Shown here piece by piece: positions 8,876 to 16,832 of a stretch of DNA of 64,000 bases. Source of the DNA: Shewanella sp. MR-4 (GTDB lineage Bacteria; Pseudomonadota; Gammaproteobacteria; Enterobacterales; Shewanellaceae); the NCBI RefSeq assembly GCF_000014685.1, contig NC_008321.1:3593001-3657000 (forward strand). The letters are read 5' to 3'. The notes beneath the pieces are model-generated. The model searched no databases. It saw only the letters and a program-made list of their open reading frames with translations, and was not told where the DNA came from. Position 1 is the first letter of the stretch. Each line of letters starts with the position of its first letter. Both the position numbers and the translations under genes were made by a program.

Positions 8876-8909
8876 AAAAAAGCGCTGACAGTCTTATCAG
8901 CGCTTTTTT
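8876..8909. terminator. Bidirectional terminator between cysA and yibH-like gene
   Basis: A 13-bp stem (AAAAAAGCGCTGA with TCAGCGCTTTTTT) and an eight-base loop sit between two convergent genes. There is a U-run on both strands. Confidence 0.9.
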
Positions 8910-8967
8910 ATTCACTCTTGGACAGCTTAAAACCAGATCCAAGCAAAGTCGTTAGCGTAAAACTCCA

Positions 8968-10113
8968 CTAGTGCCCATCGAAGAACAAGTAGTTTAACCA
9001 GCCCTGCATCCGCAGCAGCACTTTACGCATCACGGCGACATGGTGGAAATGTTCTGTGTACACAGCCACTTGTCCCGCAACGCCCGCTGGGAATTGGCGG
9101 CGTATCGCATCGTCTTCAATATCGATTAACACGATAACCCGACCTGTTTGGAATAGCTGATTGGACGATTGCAGCATGCCATTCATCTGGATCTCGCCTT
9201 CGGCCATCGCGGGGAGTACCTTAGCGACTTTGCCCTTAAACACTTGTCCAGGCGCCGCATCTAATACCACTTCCGCCTCATCCCCTTCCTGTAATCGCAG
9301 TAGGGAGTTTTGCCAGAATGCGCCAGCAAAATAACGCTGCTCGTCGGGGATAAAACTCATCACCGGCCGTAAAGGCAAAGGCACCGCCATTGCACCTGGG
9401 CGCAGCGCCATTTGAGTCACAATACCATCGGCTGGTGCCCGCACGACGGTTTGCTCGAGATTATAGAGCGCGCTTTCAAGATCCCCCTGCAGCCCCGCCA
9501 CCTTAGAATTTACCCCATCCACATTGGACTCATAGGCAAGACGTGCGCGTAACTCTTCGGCCTGCGCAGCCGTTAGCTGAGCCTCTGAGGCTAAAAACAG
9601 TTGGCGTCTATTGTCTAATTCCAGCTCAGTAAAGGGAGAGTTCGCTCCACCTTTACGATGGCCTTGTTCATAACGGTCATAAGCCGATTTATTACGCTCC
9701 CTATCCGCAGCGACTCTGGCCACATTCGCCTTAGCAGACTCCCAAGCGGCCTCAAGTTGTGGCACTTCCTGCTCCGCCGCTAACAGAGCGGCTCTTTTGC
9801 GTTTAACCACGGCTTCAAAGGGAGTGGGATCGATTCGAAACAGCACATCCCCTTGTTTAATCGGCGTATTAGGCTTAACGTCCACCGAAATCACTAACCC
9901 TTTTACCGCTGGAGTGATTGGAATAGTGGCATAGTATTCCCGCGCGAAACGTGAATAGGGATGGTTGTAATTCATAATCAGCAACAACGCCCCGATAAGA
10001 ACCACGCCCCCTAATACCGCCGTGGGCACTGTCCATTTGTTCATCGGGATCTTAAAGACTTTAAAAATCACAATGCAGATCGAGGCATAGGTTAATATCA
10101 ATAGTAAATCCAT
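8968..10113 (-). CDS. YibH/YiaV-type HlyD-family membrane fusion protein
   Basis: Inner-membrane anchored periplasmic adaptor of 381 residues. Two TM helices lie in the first 47 residues (LLLILTYASICIVIFKVF and VPTAVLGGVVLIGALLLIM). A lipoyl/beta-barrel half follows (VKGLVISVDVKPNTPIKQGDVLF), then a long alpha-helical hairpin (about residues 95-225, KRKRAALLAAEQEVPQ onward) and the returning lipoyl half (TVVRAPADGIVTQM). This is the EmrA/HlyD fold. The pairing with a DUF3302 gene one base upstream is the YibH-YibI / YiaV-YiaW arrangement of E. coli. No inner-membrane transporter is encoded next to it, so the partner pump and substrate are unknown. Confidence 0.87.
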   Translation of the reverse strand: MDLLLILTYASICIVIFKVFKIPMNKWTVPTAVLGGVVLIGALLLIMNYNHPYSRFAREYYATIPITPAVKGLVISVDVKPNTPIKQGDVLFRIDPTPFEAVVKRKRAALLAAEQEVPQLEAAWESAKANVARVAADRERNKSAYDRYEQGHRKGGANSPFTELELDNRRQLFLASEAQLTAAQAEELRARLAYESNVDGVNSKVAGLQGDLESALYNLEQTVVRAPADGIVTQMALRPGAMAVPLPLRPVMSFIPDEQRYFAGAFWQNSLLRLQEGDEAEVVLDAAPGQVFKGKVAKVLPAMAEGEIQMNGMLQSSNQLFQTGRVIVLIDIEDDAIRRQFPAGVAGQVAVYTEHFHHVAVMRKVLLRMQGWLNYLFFDGH

Positions 10114-10114
10114 G

Positions 10115-10531
10115 TTATACCTCGGCTTTTTGGCTAACTTCGGTCACACTAGCTTCTGCTGTCATTGCAGCTTGATGGTTTACAACCGCTGGAGCGGCTG
10201 TCGATTCGAGTCGCTCAAGCTTTGTCTGTAAGGCCAATACCGTTTCCCTTAGCGCTTTAACATCATCCTCCAATGCCTCTTCGCGCTTCATCACAGTGCT
10301 AAAGCCCCAGCCTCTATCCTCTCGATACAAGGTCGCCCAAATCCATAAAAATGGCCAAATAGCATGTAAGGTAAATAAACTGACCCACCCGGCGATATGT
10401 AATGCATCCTGCTGGGGATGATTGCGCTTTTTCGCAATTTCATACGGGATGTCGTGAATCGCAATCACGCCATAAAAAATCACCACAATGACAAAAAATA
10501 AAATGCCTAAGGCAAAATAGTCCAAAAACAT
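10115..10531 (-). CDS. DUF3302 membrane protein (YibI/YiaW-like)
   Basis: Inner-membrane protein of 138 residues that is co-transcribed with, and one base ahead of, the YibH-type adaptor gene. The ATG at 10531 is chosen because a GGGAG-type site lies upstream and because the family begins MFLDYFALGILFF. The longer frame to 10651 has no ribosome site and an unrelated sequence. Two TM helices are seen (residues about 3-23 and 45-65), with the conserved HDIPYEIAKKRNHPQQDALHIAGW between them. A coiled-coil-like C terminus follows (ALRETVLALQTKLERL). Function is unknown; it likely assists the adaptor. Confidence 0.85.
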   Translation of the reverse strand: MFLDYFALGILFFVIVVIFYGVIAIHDIPYEIAKKRNHPQQDALHIAGWVSLFTLHAIWPFLWIWATLYREDRGWGFSTVMKREEALEDDVKALRETVLALQTKLERLESTAAPAVVNHQAAMTAEASVTEVSQKAEV

Positions 10532-11055
10532 GCTCAGCTCCCACTCCCTTCCCGATCTTAATTTCGGTAAAACCACCCATACCAAAATCGTGCTTTGTCC
10601 CGCAGTGCCTTTCAATTTGAGACACAATATAGATCTACACCAGAATGACAAATTCGCAACAAATCCATCTAAATAGCTTGATCAAAAACACAATTGTTTA
10701 TTCCAATGAAACAAATGGCATCCAAGGAAGAAGGTAACTGACGACATAGACCTATCGCCAAGGTGACGTCATAAGTTATCTAACAATAAAACGATGGACT
10801 TGGTATCACCCGTCTTTGTCTCAACTGTGGGATTTATCGTGGATGAGTATAACTTCACGTAGTTATAAATGAGGTTTACAAAGCAAATATCGTATTGAGA
10901 CGAATAAATCTAAAATATTGATTATTAATAATTTAGTGTCAACTGACATTAGCCTATAGACTAGAGCCATAATGGCGATTCCATTTGACGCCAATCCATA
11001 ATCAGTCAGACCCTTAGCTAAGGCGAGCAACTTGTTTCGAGTCTACCAGCACTGG
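10532..11055. other. Gene-free stretch upstream of the DUF3302 gene
   Basis: AT-rich in places, with no convincing ORF, tRNA or terminator. It holds one copy of a 29-base sequence (10670-10698) that recurs upstream of the AAA ATPase gene. Otherwise I see nothing I can name. Confidence 0.5.
10670..10698 (-). repeat. 29-bp upstream repeat, copy 1
   Basis: Read on the minus strand it begins AACAATTGTGTTTTTGATCA. It matches 13799-13827 at 27 of 29 positions. It lies about 140 bases upstream of the DUF3302 start and in the same orientation as copy 2, so it may be a shared promoter element or operator. Confidence 0.6.
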
Positions 11056-11415
11056 TTAATGATATTGCTCATGATCAATCCAATGTTTGCACAAGGCGCC
11101 AATCTCATCCGCATCATGCTGCCGATTTCTCCATGCTTTTTCGAGCTCAACTTTTAGCAGATATCCCTTTACATAAAATTCTGCCTCATCGTATGCCCCA
11201 AACCATTTTGGATTAAAACTTTTATTTTCTAAGAGGCCGTTAATCATCTTGATGCTTGCTTTGGCTTTATCTTCAGATATTAAGGAAAGATCGTATCTTC
11301 CAATCTTTCCTTCTCGTTTCGACCATTCATTGCATAGTCTATTATCGATATTCTCAGCAAGCGTAGAGTAGCTTATTAGAAATAGAAAAATTACGGTTAA
11401 CTTCATAAACACCAT
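11056..11415 (-). CDS. Small predicted exported protein, unknown
   Basis: A frame of 119 residues beginning with a Sec-type signal peptide (KLTVIFLFLISYSTLAENI, cleavage likely after STLA). The mature part of about 98 residues has two cysteines (RLCNEW and ALCKHW) that could form a disulfide. It is rich in charged residues and helix-forming stretches. Two in-frame ATGs, at 11415 and 11406, are possible and neither has a strong ribosome site. I do not recognise the family; the pattern suggests a small periplasmic protein. The gene stands alone, with AT-rich flanks. Confidence 0.55.
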   Translation of the reverse strand: MVFMKLTVIFLFLISYSTLAENIDNRLCNEWSKREGKIGRYDLSLISEDKAKASIKMINGLLENKSFNPKWFGAYDEAEFYVKGYLLKVELEKAWRNRQHDADEIGALCKHWIDHEQYH

Positions 11416-11538
11416 TAAGATTTTATTAGTACGGATGCATATTTTAAACCTATTCCTCCCCCCAAAGAGTGAAGAATAAAATACAACGAGCTTACTATAC
11501 CTAATCTCACAATCCCCGAACGCTTAATTTATGCTGAG

Positions 11539-12021
11539 TTAGCATCGTTCTTGCCACTGACACTCTACTAAATTGAACTCATAGTGGCTGTCGTGGGGGG
11601 CGATATTGGCCTTTAATTTAAAGCGTTGGCCGTCTGCGGCAATCCAGCACTGGGAGAACCATTCGATAAGCGCGTTTGTCGCGATATGCCAAGGGTCAAG
11701 GTCCTCATCCTTTTCGATATATTCCTCTTCAAACTCATCGGGATAGACATGGTCTATGTCGAGCAAATTTGGATTGACTGGTGACGGGTATGCCGCCTTG
11801 CCATCGAGATAGATAAAATACTCGGTGTTATCTTTATCCATAAAAAATACCCGCACCGGGAATTGGGATGAAAAACTATCGACAAAGACTTCAAACGCCA
11901 GCGTGACCACCTCTTGGGGATAATCATGCTCAATCAGTTGCTTAAGAATGGGCTGTAACTCATCGGTGAGATTGTCTAAGTAACCACCGACTTTTTCTGT
12001 AAACTCTTGCTCGAAACTCAT
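11539..12021 (-). CDS. Conserved acidic hypothetical protein
   Basis: Cytoplasmic, strongly acidic protein of 160 residues when started at the ATG at 12021, which has AGGGA just upstream. An ATG six codons earlier lacks such a site. There is no signal peptide or TM. Notable segments are VRVFFMDKDNTEYFIYLDGKAAYP, an acidic stretch DEFEEEYIEKDEDLD, and a Trp/Cys-containing end (WFSQCWIAADGQRF, VECQWQERC). I do not recognise a domain. It lies between a small exported protein gene and the AAA ATPase gene on the same strand, but 500-base flanks without overlap argue against a tight operon. Confidence 0.6.
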   Translation of the reverse strand: MSFEQEFTEKVGGYLDNLTDELQPILKQLIEHDYPQEVVTLAFEVFVDSFSSQFPVRVFFMDKDNTEYFIYLDGKAAYPSPVNPNLLDIDHVYPDEFEEEYIEKDEDLDPWHIATNALIEWFSQCWIAADGQRFKLKANIAPHDSHYEFNLVECQWQERC

Positions 12022-12218
12022 CTCTTCCCTGCTTATCATGCTGTACGACTCGAACGGCGAAAATAACTCATATCGACCAGCAAGTTAACACCAGCTGTGA
12101 TGATATCCAACTTCCCCCACCCCAAAGCCAACACTAAAATCTAAAGCTGCTTATCGTGTATAAGGCTCAGCCGCCCCATACGCCGCCAGAACGCGAACAG
12201 TGATAGCGGGTTAAGTTG

Positions 12219-13706
12219 CTACTCATGGGCATTGACTGTGCGCCCTGCGGCCCATTGTCTTAGGGCATTAATCTTATCGCCCATCACTATGGATAAAGGC
12301 TTGGTCTTGGTCAGCTCTTCTAACAACATGTCTTGGTCGAGCGTTCGCGCTAAACTGCGGGCGCTGTACATGGCGGCGATAACGGCTTGTTCAATTTCAG
12401 CTCCAGAAAACCCTTGGCTGTGGCGCGAAAGCTGCGCAAGGTCGAGGCGAGTCACATCAATACCACGGCGCTGGCAATGGATCAGGAAAATCGCCTTACG
12501 TATGGCCTCGTCGGGTAAATCGACAAAGAAGATTTCATCCATTCGCCCCTTACGCATCAGCTCAGGCGGCAGGGCTTGAATATCGTTAGCGGTGGCGACC
12601 ACAAATACCTCGGACTTACGCTCTGCCATCCAAGTTAACAGTGTGCCAAGAATGCGGGTCGAAGTGCCCTCATCACTGCTACTGCCGCTTAAGCCTTTCT
12701 CTATTTCATCAATCCAAAGGATACAGGGCGACATCATATCGGCCAGCTCGAGAGCGTTGCGCAGGTTCTTTTCGGTTTCGCCTATATATTTGTTATATAA
12801 GGCACCCATATCGAGTCTGAGCAAAGGCCGTTGCCACACACCCGCTACCGCCTTGGCCGCAAGGCTCTTACCACTGCCCTGCACCCCGAGTAATAACACG
12901 CCCTTGGGCGCATCGGGTTGTAAAGCAGCCTTGGCATCAGTGGATACCTGCACTGCGGGCGCGCGCTGCTTTAACCATTTTTTGAGATTATGTAATCCGG
13001 CAATCTGCGAAAAATCACTGGTGTCATACTCAAATTGCAGCACACCGTTAAGATCGAGTAATTGGAATTTGGCTTTGTTGATAAGGTCCACATCCGAATG
13101 GGTAATGGCGCCATCATCCACAATAGCCTTATGGATCAATCGTCTGGCATCATCTAAGGTTACACCGCGCAGATTTTCCGCCAGTTTAACCACGGCTTTA
13201 TCATCCACAGTAAGCGGTATCCCTTGGCCGCATACTTTATCCACCTCAAGGTAAATCAGGTTCTCAAGCTGGGAGGTACTCGGCAGGGTAAGCTGAAAAT
13301 AGGCGCAATAACGCTTAATTTCCGGCGGGATCTCAAAGGCATGACTCACTAGCACCAGCGTATGTTGCAGCGCATCGTATTCGAGGGCGATTTCTTTAAG
13401 CAAACGGACATTCTTTGGCGCATCAACCACAAAGGGATGAAAATCACAGAGCACATAGATGCCCTGCTGGGTCGTCGATTTAATCTGCCCTAAGATATCG
13501 CCAGGTTCAGTATTAAATTTCTGCGCTGCCATGGGTTTATCGACCCGCGTCAGCCCTTGAGTAATGCTCCAAGTAAATAAGGGCTGATAGAGCACATTCG
13601 CCACCCGCTTAAGCATGTCTACAACACGGTATTCCTCATAGGTTTCAATCACTACGATAGGCGTTTTAGAGCGTAGTACGGCGGTTAAATCACGAATGTC
13701 TTGCAT
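12219..13706 (-). CDS. Ycf46-like AAA ATPase
   Basis: Cytoplasmic AAA-family ATPase of 495 residues from the ATG at 13706. The longer frame to 13784 adds an unrelated N terminus and has no ribosome site. The N-terminal half (residues 1-235) is the degenerate, non-hydrolysing domain typical of Ycf46-type proteins (LRSKTPIVVIETYEEYRVVDM). The AAA domain has Walker A GVQGSGKS near residue 268, Walker B LWIDEIEKGL, sensor VVATAND and the arginine-finger region LMRKGRMDEIFFVDLP. Relatives occur in cyanobacteria, plastids and many proteobacteria; in cyanobacteria they have been linked to carbon utilisation. The role here is unknown. A 29-base repeat lies about 93 bases upstream of the start. Confidence 0.85.
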   Translation of the reverse strand: MQDIRDLTAVLRSKTPIVVIETYEEYRVVDMLKRVANVLYQPLFTWSITQGLTRVDKPMAAQKFNTEPGDILGQIKSTTQQGIYVLCDFHPFVVDAPKNVRLLKEIALEYDALQHTLVLVSHAFEIPPEIKRYCAYFQLTLPSTSQLENLIYLEVDKVCGQGIPLTVDDKAVVKLAENLRGVTLDDARRLIHKAIVDDGAITHSDVDLINKAKFQLLDLNGVLQFEYDTSDFSQIAGLHNLKKWLKQRAPAVQVSTDAKAALQPDAPKGVLLLGVQGSGKSLAAKAVAGVWQRPLLRLDMGALYNKYIGETEKNLRNALELADMMSPCILWIDEIEKGLSGSSSDEGTSTRILGTLLTWMAERKSEVFVVATANDIQALPPELMRKGRMDEIFFVDLPDEAIRKAIFLIHCQRRGIDVTRLDLAQLSRHSQGFSGAEIEQAVIAAMYSARSLARTLDQDMLLEELTKTKPLSIVMGDKINALRQWAAGRTVNAHE

Positions 13707-13798
13707 CTTAGGTTTCCATAATCCGTTATGACACGAAAAGTTAACATAAAACACCGCCACAAACAGGATTTTTACCACCCCCAAGCCCTAATCACCCT

Positions 13799-13827
13799 TA
13801 AATAGCTTGATCGAAAACACAGTTGTT
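13799..13827 (-). repeat. 29-bp upstream repeat, copy 2
   Basis: This is the second copy of the sequence at 10670-10698, with two differences. It lies between the divergent AAA ATPase and purT genes and in the same orientation relative to the minus-strand gene as copy 1. Confidence 0.6.
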
Positions 13828-13923
13828 AATTTCAGTCTCATGCTTTAGCGCCAATCGGGGTAGACTATGACCCAAGAACGTCCAAAGGCGTCAATTATCC
13901 CAATATAAAAAGGTACCCACACC

Positions 13924-15099
13924 ATGATAGGAACTCCCTACACAGAGGGCGCTCGACGCGCCATGTTGCTTGGCTGCGGTGAGCTAGGTAAAGAAGTCGC
14001 CATCGAGCTCCAACGCTTAGGTGTTGAAGTGATTGGCGTCGATCGTTATCCCAATGCCCCCGCCATGCAAATTGCCCATCGCTCCCATGTGATCAATATG
14101 CTCGATGCAAAAGCGCTTCGCGCCATTATCGAGCTAGAAAAGCCCCACTTAGTGATCCCCGAAATTGAAGCTATTGCCACTCAAACCTTAGTTGAGATGG
14201 AAGCCGAAGGCCTCAATGTCGTGCCGACAGCGCGCGCAACTCAGCTGACCATGGACAGAGAAGGCATTCGTCGCCTCGCCGCCGAAACCTTAGGTCTGCC
14301 GACCTCGCCCTATTTCTTCTGCGACACTGAAACCGAATTTAATCAAGCCATTGGCAAGATTGGCGTGCCCTGCGTAGTCAAACCCGTGATGAGCTCATCG
14401 GGCAAGGGCCAAAGTGTTATCCGTGATGTATCCCAAAGCGCCAAAGCCTGGCAATATGCCCAAGAAGGCGGCCGCGCGGGCGGTGGTCGTGTGATTGTCG
14501 AAGGCTTTATCCCCTTCGATTACGAAATTACCCTGCTGACCATTAGCGCAGTCAATGGCATCCACTTCTGCGCGCCAATTGGCCACAGGCAAGAAGACGG
14601 CGACTACCGCGAGTCATGGCAACCTCAAGCCATGTCGGCCGACGTGCTAGCAAAATCCCAAGCAATCGCCAGCAAAGTGGTGGAAGCCCTCGGCGGTTAC
14701 GGCTTATTTGGGGTCGAGCTGTTTGTGAAGGGCAGCGATGTGTACTTCTCTGAAGTCTCGCCTCGTCCGCACGATACCGGTTTAGTCACCTTAATTAGCC
14801 AAGATTTATCCGAGTTTGCACTGCATGTCAGGGCAATTCTTGGCCTGCCGATTCCGAATATCCATCAACATGGCCCCAGCGCCTCGGCGGTAGTATTGGT
14901 GGAAGGCAAATCGAAAAACATTCGCTATCAAGGTCTTGCCGATGCCTTGGCGGCGGAAAATACTCAGCTCAGATTATTCGCTAAGCCTGAAATCGATGGT
15001 CGCCGCCGTTTAGGGGTTGCCCTCGCCCGCGATAAAGATATCGAAAGCGCAGTCAATAAAGCGCTGGATAGTGCATCTAAGGTAAAAGTGATTTTCTAG
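13924..15099 (+). CDS. purT: Formate-dependent GAR transformylase (PurT)
   Basis: Purine synthesis enzyme of 391 residues. It uses ATP and formate to make formylglycinamide ribonucleotide, replacing PurN and folate. It is an ATP-grasp protein: the N-terminal Rossmann-like domain is [15 protein letters not shown], the ATP-grasp loop is [14 protein letters not shown] near residue 155, and metal and nucleotide ligands are in FGVELFVKG and [14 protein letters not shown]. The length equals E. coli PurT (392). The start ATG has AAAGG about ten bases upstream. I did not find a clear PurR palindrome in the 200 bases upstream. A hairpin terminator follows. Confidence 0.96.
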
Positions 15100-15146
15100 G
15101 CTTGAATGCTTAACGATTTGTCGCCAACACCTTGGCGATAATCACT

Positions 15147-15169
15147 GCGCCCAGCCTGTTGCTGGGCGC
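15147..15169 (+). terminator. Terminator after purT
   Basis: GCGCCCAGC pairs with GCTGGGCGC around a five-base loop and is followed by a short T-containing tract. A second small hairpin (TCGCCAA/TTGGCGA) lies just before it. Confidence 0.7.
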
Positions 15170-15323
15170 GTTATTAAGGCATCAAAGCCGAGTTAACCGC
15201 CATCTCTTATTCAATCAAATTGATTTCGCGTCTAATGCAAAAGCCTGATGCAATCCAAGGTGGTTTTGAGGCATAGTAGTCCTCTATTTGGCATGCCCCA
15301 CGCTAGGCTTTTACTCTTATCCC

Positions 15324-16832
15324 ATGGATTTACGCAGTCGTTATTCCACTCTTTTTCACGCTAAGCGCTTTCACTCTAGTCGCTCTCACTATAGGCGCTT
15401 TCAGTCCAAGCACTTTGAGCACAAGCACTCAAAATCCTTGCAAGCGAGACATCGCACCCTTTCACTTTTGCTCAGGTTATCCCAGCTGCTGGCGTTATCC
15501 TTTGGCTTAGTTTTCCTTAGTGCCTGTCAGCCTGCGAATCAAGATACATCAAGCATCAAAACAGCCACCACCGCCCCGCGTGAATTAACCCAAGAGGTAT
15601 ATGTGTGGCAGCGGCAATGGCGCAATGCCAATCAAAGCGCCTTGGTCGAAAGTCAAAGCGCGTTTAATGGCGTGCGCATTCTGGCATTGCAAGCCCACCC
15701 TAAACCCAATGGCGCGGATATCTGGTTTGAAGTGCAGGTCAACCATGCTTGGTTACAGGCCGATCCTCGCCCTAAAGTGGCGGTGATAAGATTAGATGGG
15801 CAACTGGCGCGCCTAAATAATCGCGAAGTGGTCCAAAAAATCCTCGCACTAATTCAAGACTGGCAGGCAAAGGGCACCAATCTTGCGGGAATTGAAATCG
15901 ACCACGATAGCGCCAGCAGTAAACTCGCGGCCTATAACGCTTTTTTACGCGAGTTAAAAAGCCAATTACCTCACACGCTTAAACTCAGCATTACCTCATT
16001 GCCCGCTTGGCTCAGCAGCCCAGAGTTTCCGCCGTTGTTTGACAATATCGATGAGCTGGTACTGCAAATTCACAGTGTCAGCGATCCGCGTTTAGGGCTG
16101 TTCGACGCCACACAAGGCTGGCAATGGGTCGAGCAGTTATCACGCTTAGCTAAGGTACCCTATTTGATTGCCCTGCCATCCTACGGCTCGGCGGTCTATA
16201 GCACGGCATCGGGTTATCGAGTGGAGAGTGAAGTGCCGATGCGAATGCCATTGGCAGATACCGCATCTTCGCAGCATCTTGCGCGCCAAGAGCTGATGGC
16301 CGATCCACAGGAGTTGCAGTCCTTCGTTAAAAAACTGCACACCTTTGCCGACCCAAGGCTTAAGGGAATGATTTGGTTTCGATTACCCCTCGAAGGGGAT
16401 AAACGGGTTTGGCCACTCTCGACCCTGATTGCGGTCGCCCAGCAGCAACCACTCGCACCACACATTGAGCTAGAAATCTTAAGCCAAGCCAATAGCGAGT
16501 CAGCCCAACATGAGGCGCCGGGAAGCAGTTTATTTCAACTGGTATTAGTCAATAAGGGCAATCTTGCAGGCAAGTTACCGAGCCAGTTGTCCCTAGCGGC
16601 GCAGGCGTGCAGCGGGTATGATGCGCAAAACGGTTATCAAGCCAAATTAACCCAAGGAACATTAGTGTGGCAGTTACCGCAAGCCACCTCAACGGAGCGC
16701 GCAGCCGCACCAGCCTCCTCGCAGTTTGCGCCGAATTTAATCTCAGCGGTCGAGCTAAGCCCAAACGGACGCAGAGTCATAGGCTGGGCACGTTGTGAGT
16801 CATTACATTTACAGGGAATTTATGCGCCATAA
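15324..16832 (+). CDS. DUF3142 lipoprotein
   Basis: Predicted lipoprotein of up to 502 residues. The lipobox is LVFLSAC after a long hydrophobic stretch (LSQLLALSFGLVFLSAC). The body matches DUF3142, a TIM-barrel-like family resembling glycoside hydrolases: VYVWQRQWR, VRILALQAHP, GIEIDHDSASSKLAAYN, LSITSLPAWLSS and LVLQIHSV. The conserved acidic GIEIDHD segment would be the catalytic-like site. The start is unclear: the ATG at 15324 has no ribosome site and adds about 40 basic, His/Ser/Arg-rich residues before the signal peptide, so a later non-ATG start (for example TTG at 15438) is possible. Its stop overlaps the next gene by 11 bases, so the two are co-translated. Confidence 0.8.
   Translation: MDLRSRYSTLFHAKRFHSSRSHYRRFQSKHFEHKHSKSLQARHRTLSLLLRLSQLLALSFGLVFLSACQPANQDTSSIKTATTAPRELTQEVYVWQRQWRNANQSALVESQSAFNGVRILALQAHPKPNGADIWFEVQVNHAWLQADPRPKVAVIRLDGQLARLNNREVVQKILALIQDWQAKGTNLAGIEIDHDSASSKLAAYNAFLRELKSQLPHTLKLSITSLPAWLSSPEFPPLFDNIDELVLQIHSVSDPRLGLFDATQGWQWVEQLSRLAKVPYLIALPSYGSAVYSTASGYRVESEVPMRMPLADTASSQHLARQELMADPQELQSFVKKLHTFADPRLKGMIWFRLPLEGDKRVWPLSTLIAVAQQQPLAPHIELEILSQANSESAQHEAPGSSLFQLVLVNKGNLAGKLPSQLSLAAQACSGYDAQNGYQAKLTQGTLVWQLPQATSTERAAAPASSQFAPNLISAVELSPNGRRVIGWARCESLHLQGIYAP

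Noticed and set aside
10532..10651. Upstream extension of the DUF3302 protein
   Set aside because: The family begins at the ATG at 10531, which has a GGGAG-type site. The added residues show no conservation and no start signal.
12592..13254. A 220-codon plus-strand frame
   Set aside because: It lies wholly antisense to the AAA ATPase gene, whose Walker motifs are intact. Its translation has a biased shadow composition (Ser/Leu/Arg-rich) and no start signal.
13828..13923. PurR operator upstream of purT
   Set aside because: No ACGCAAACGTTTGCGT-like palindrome was found.
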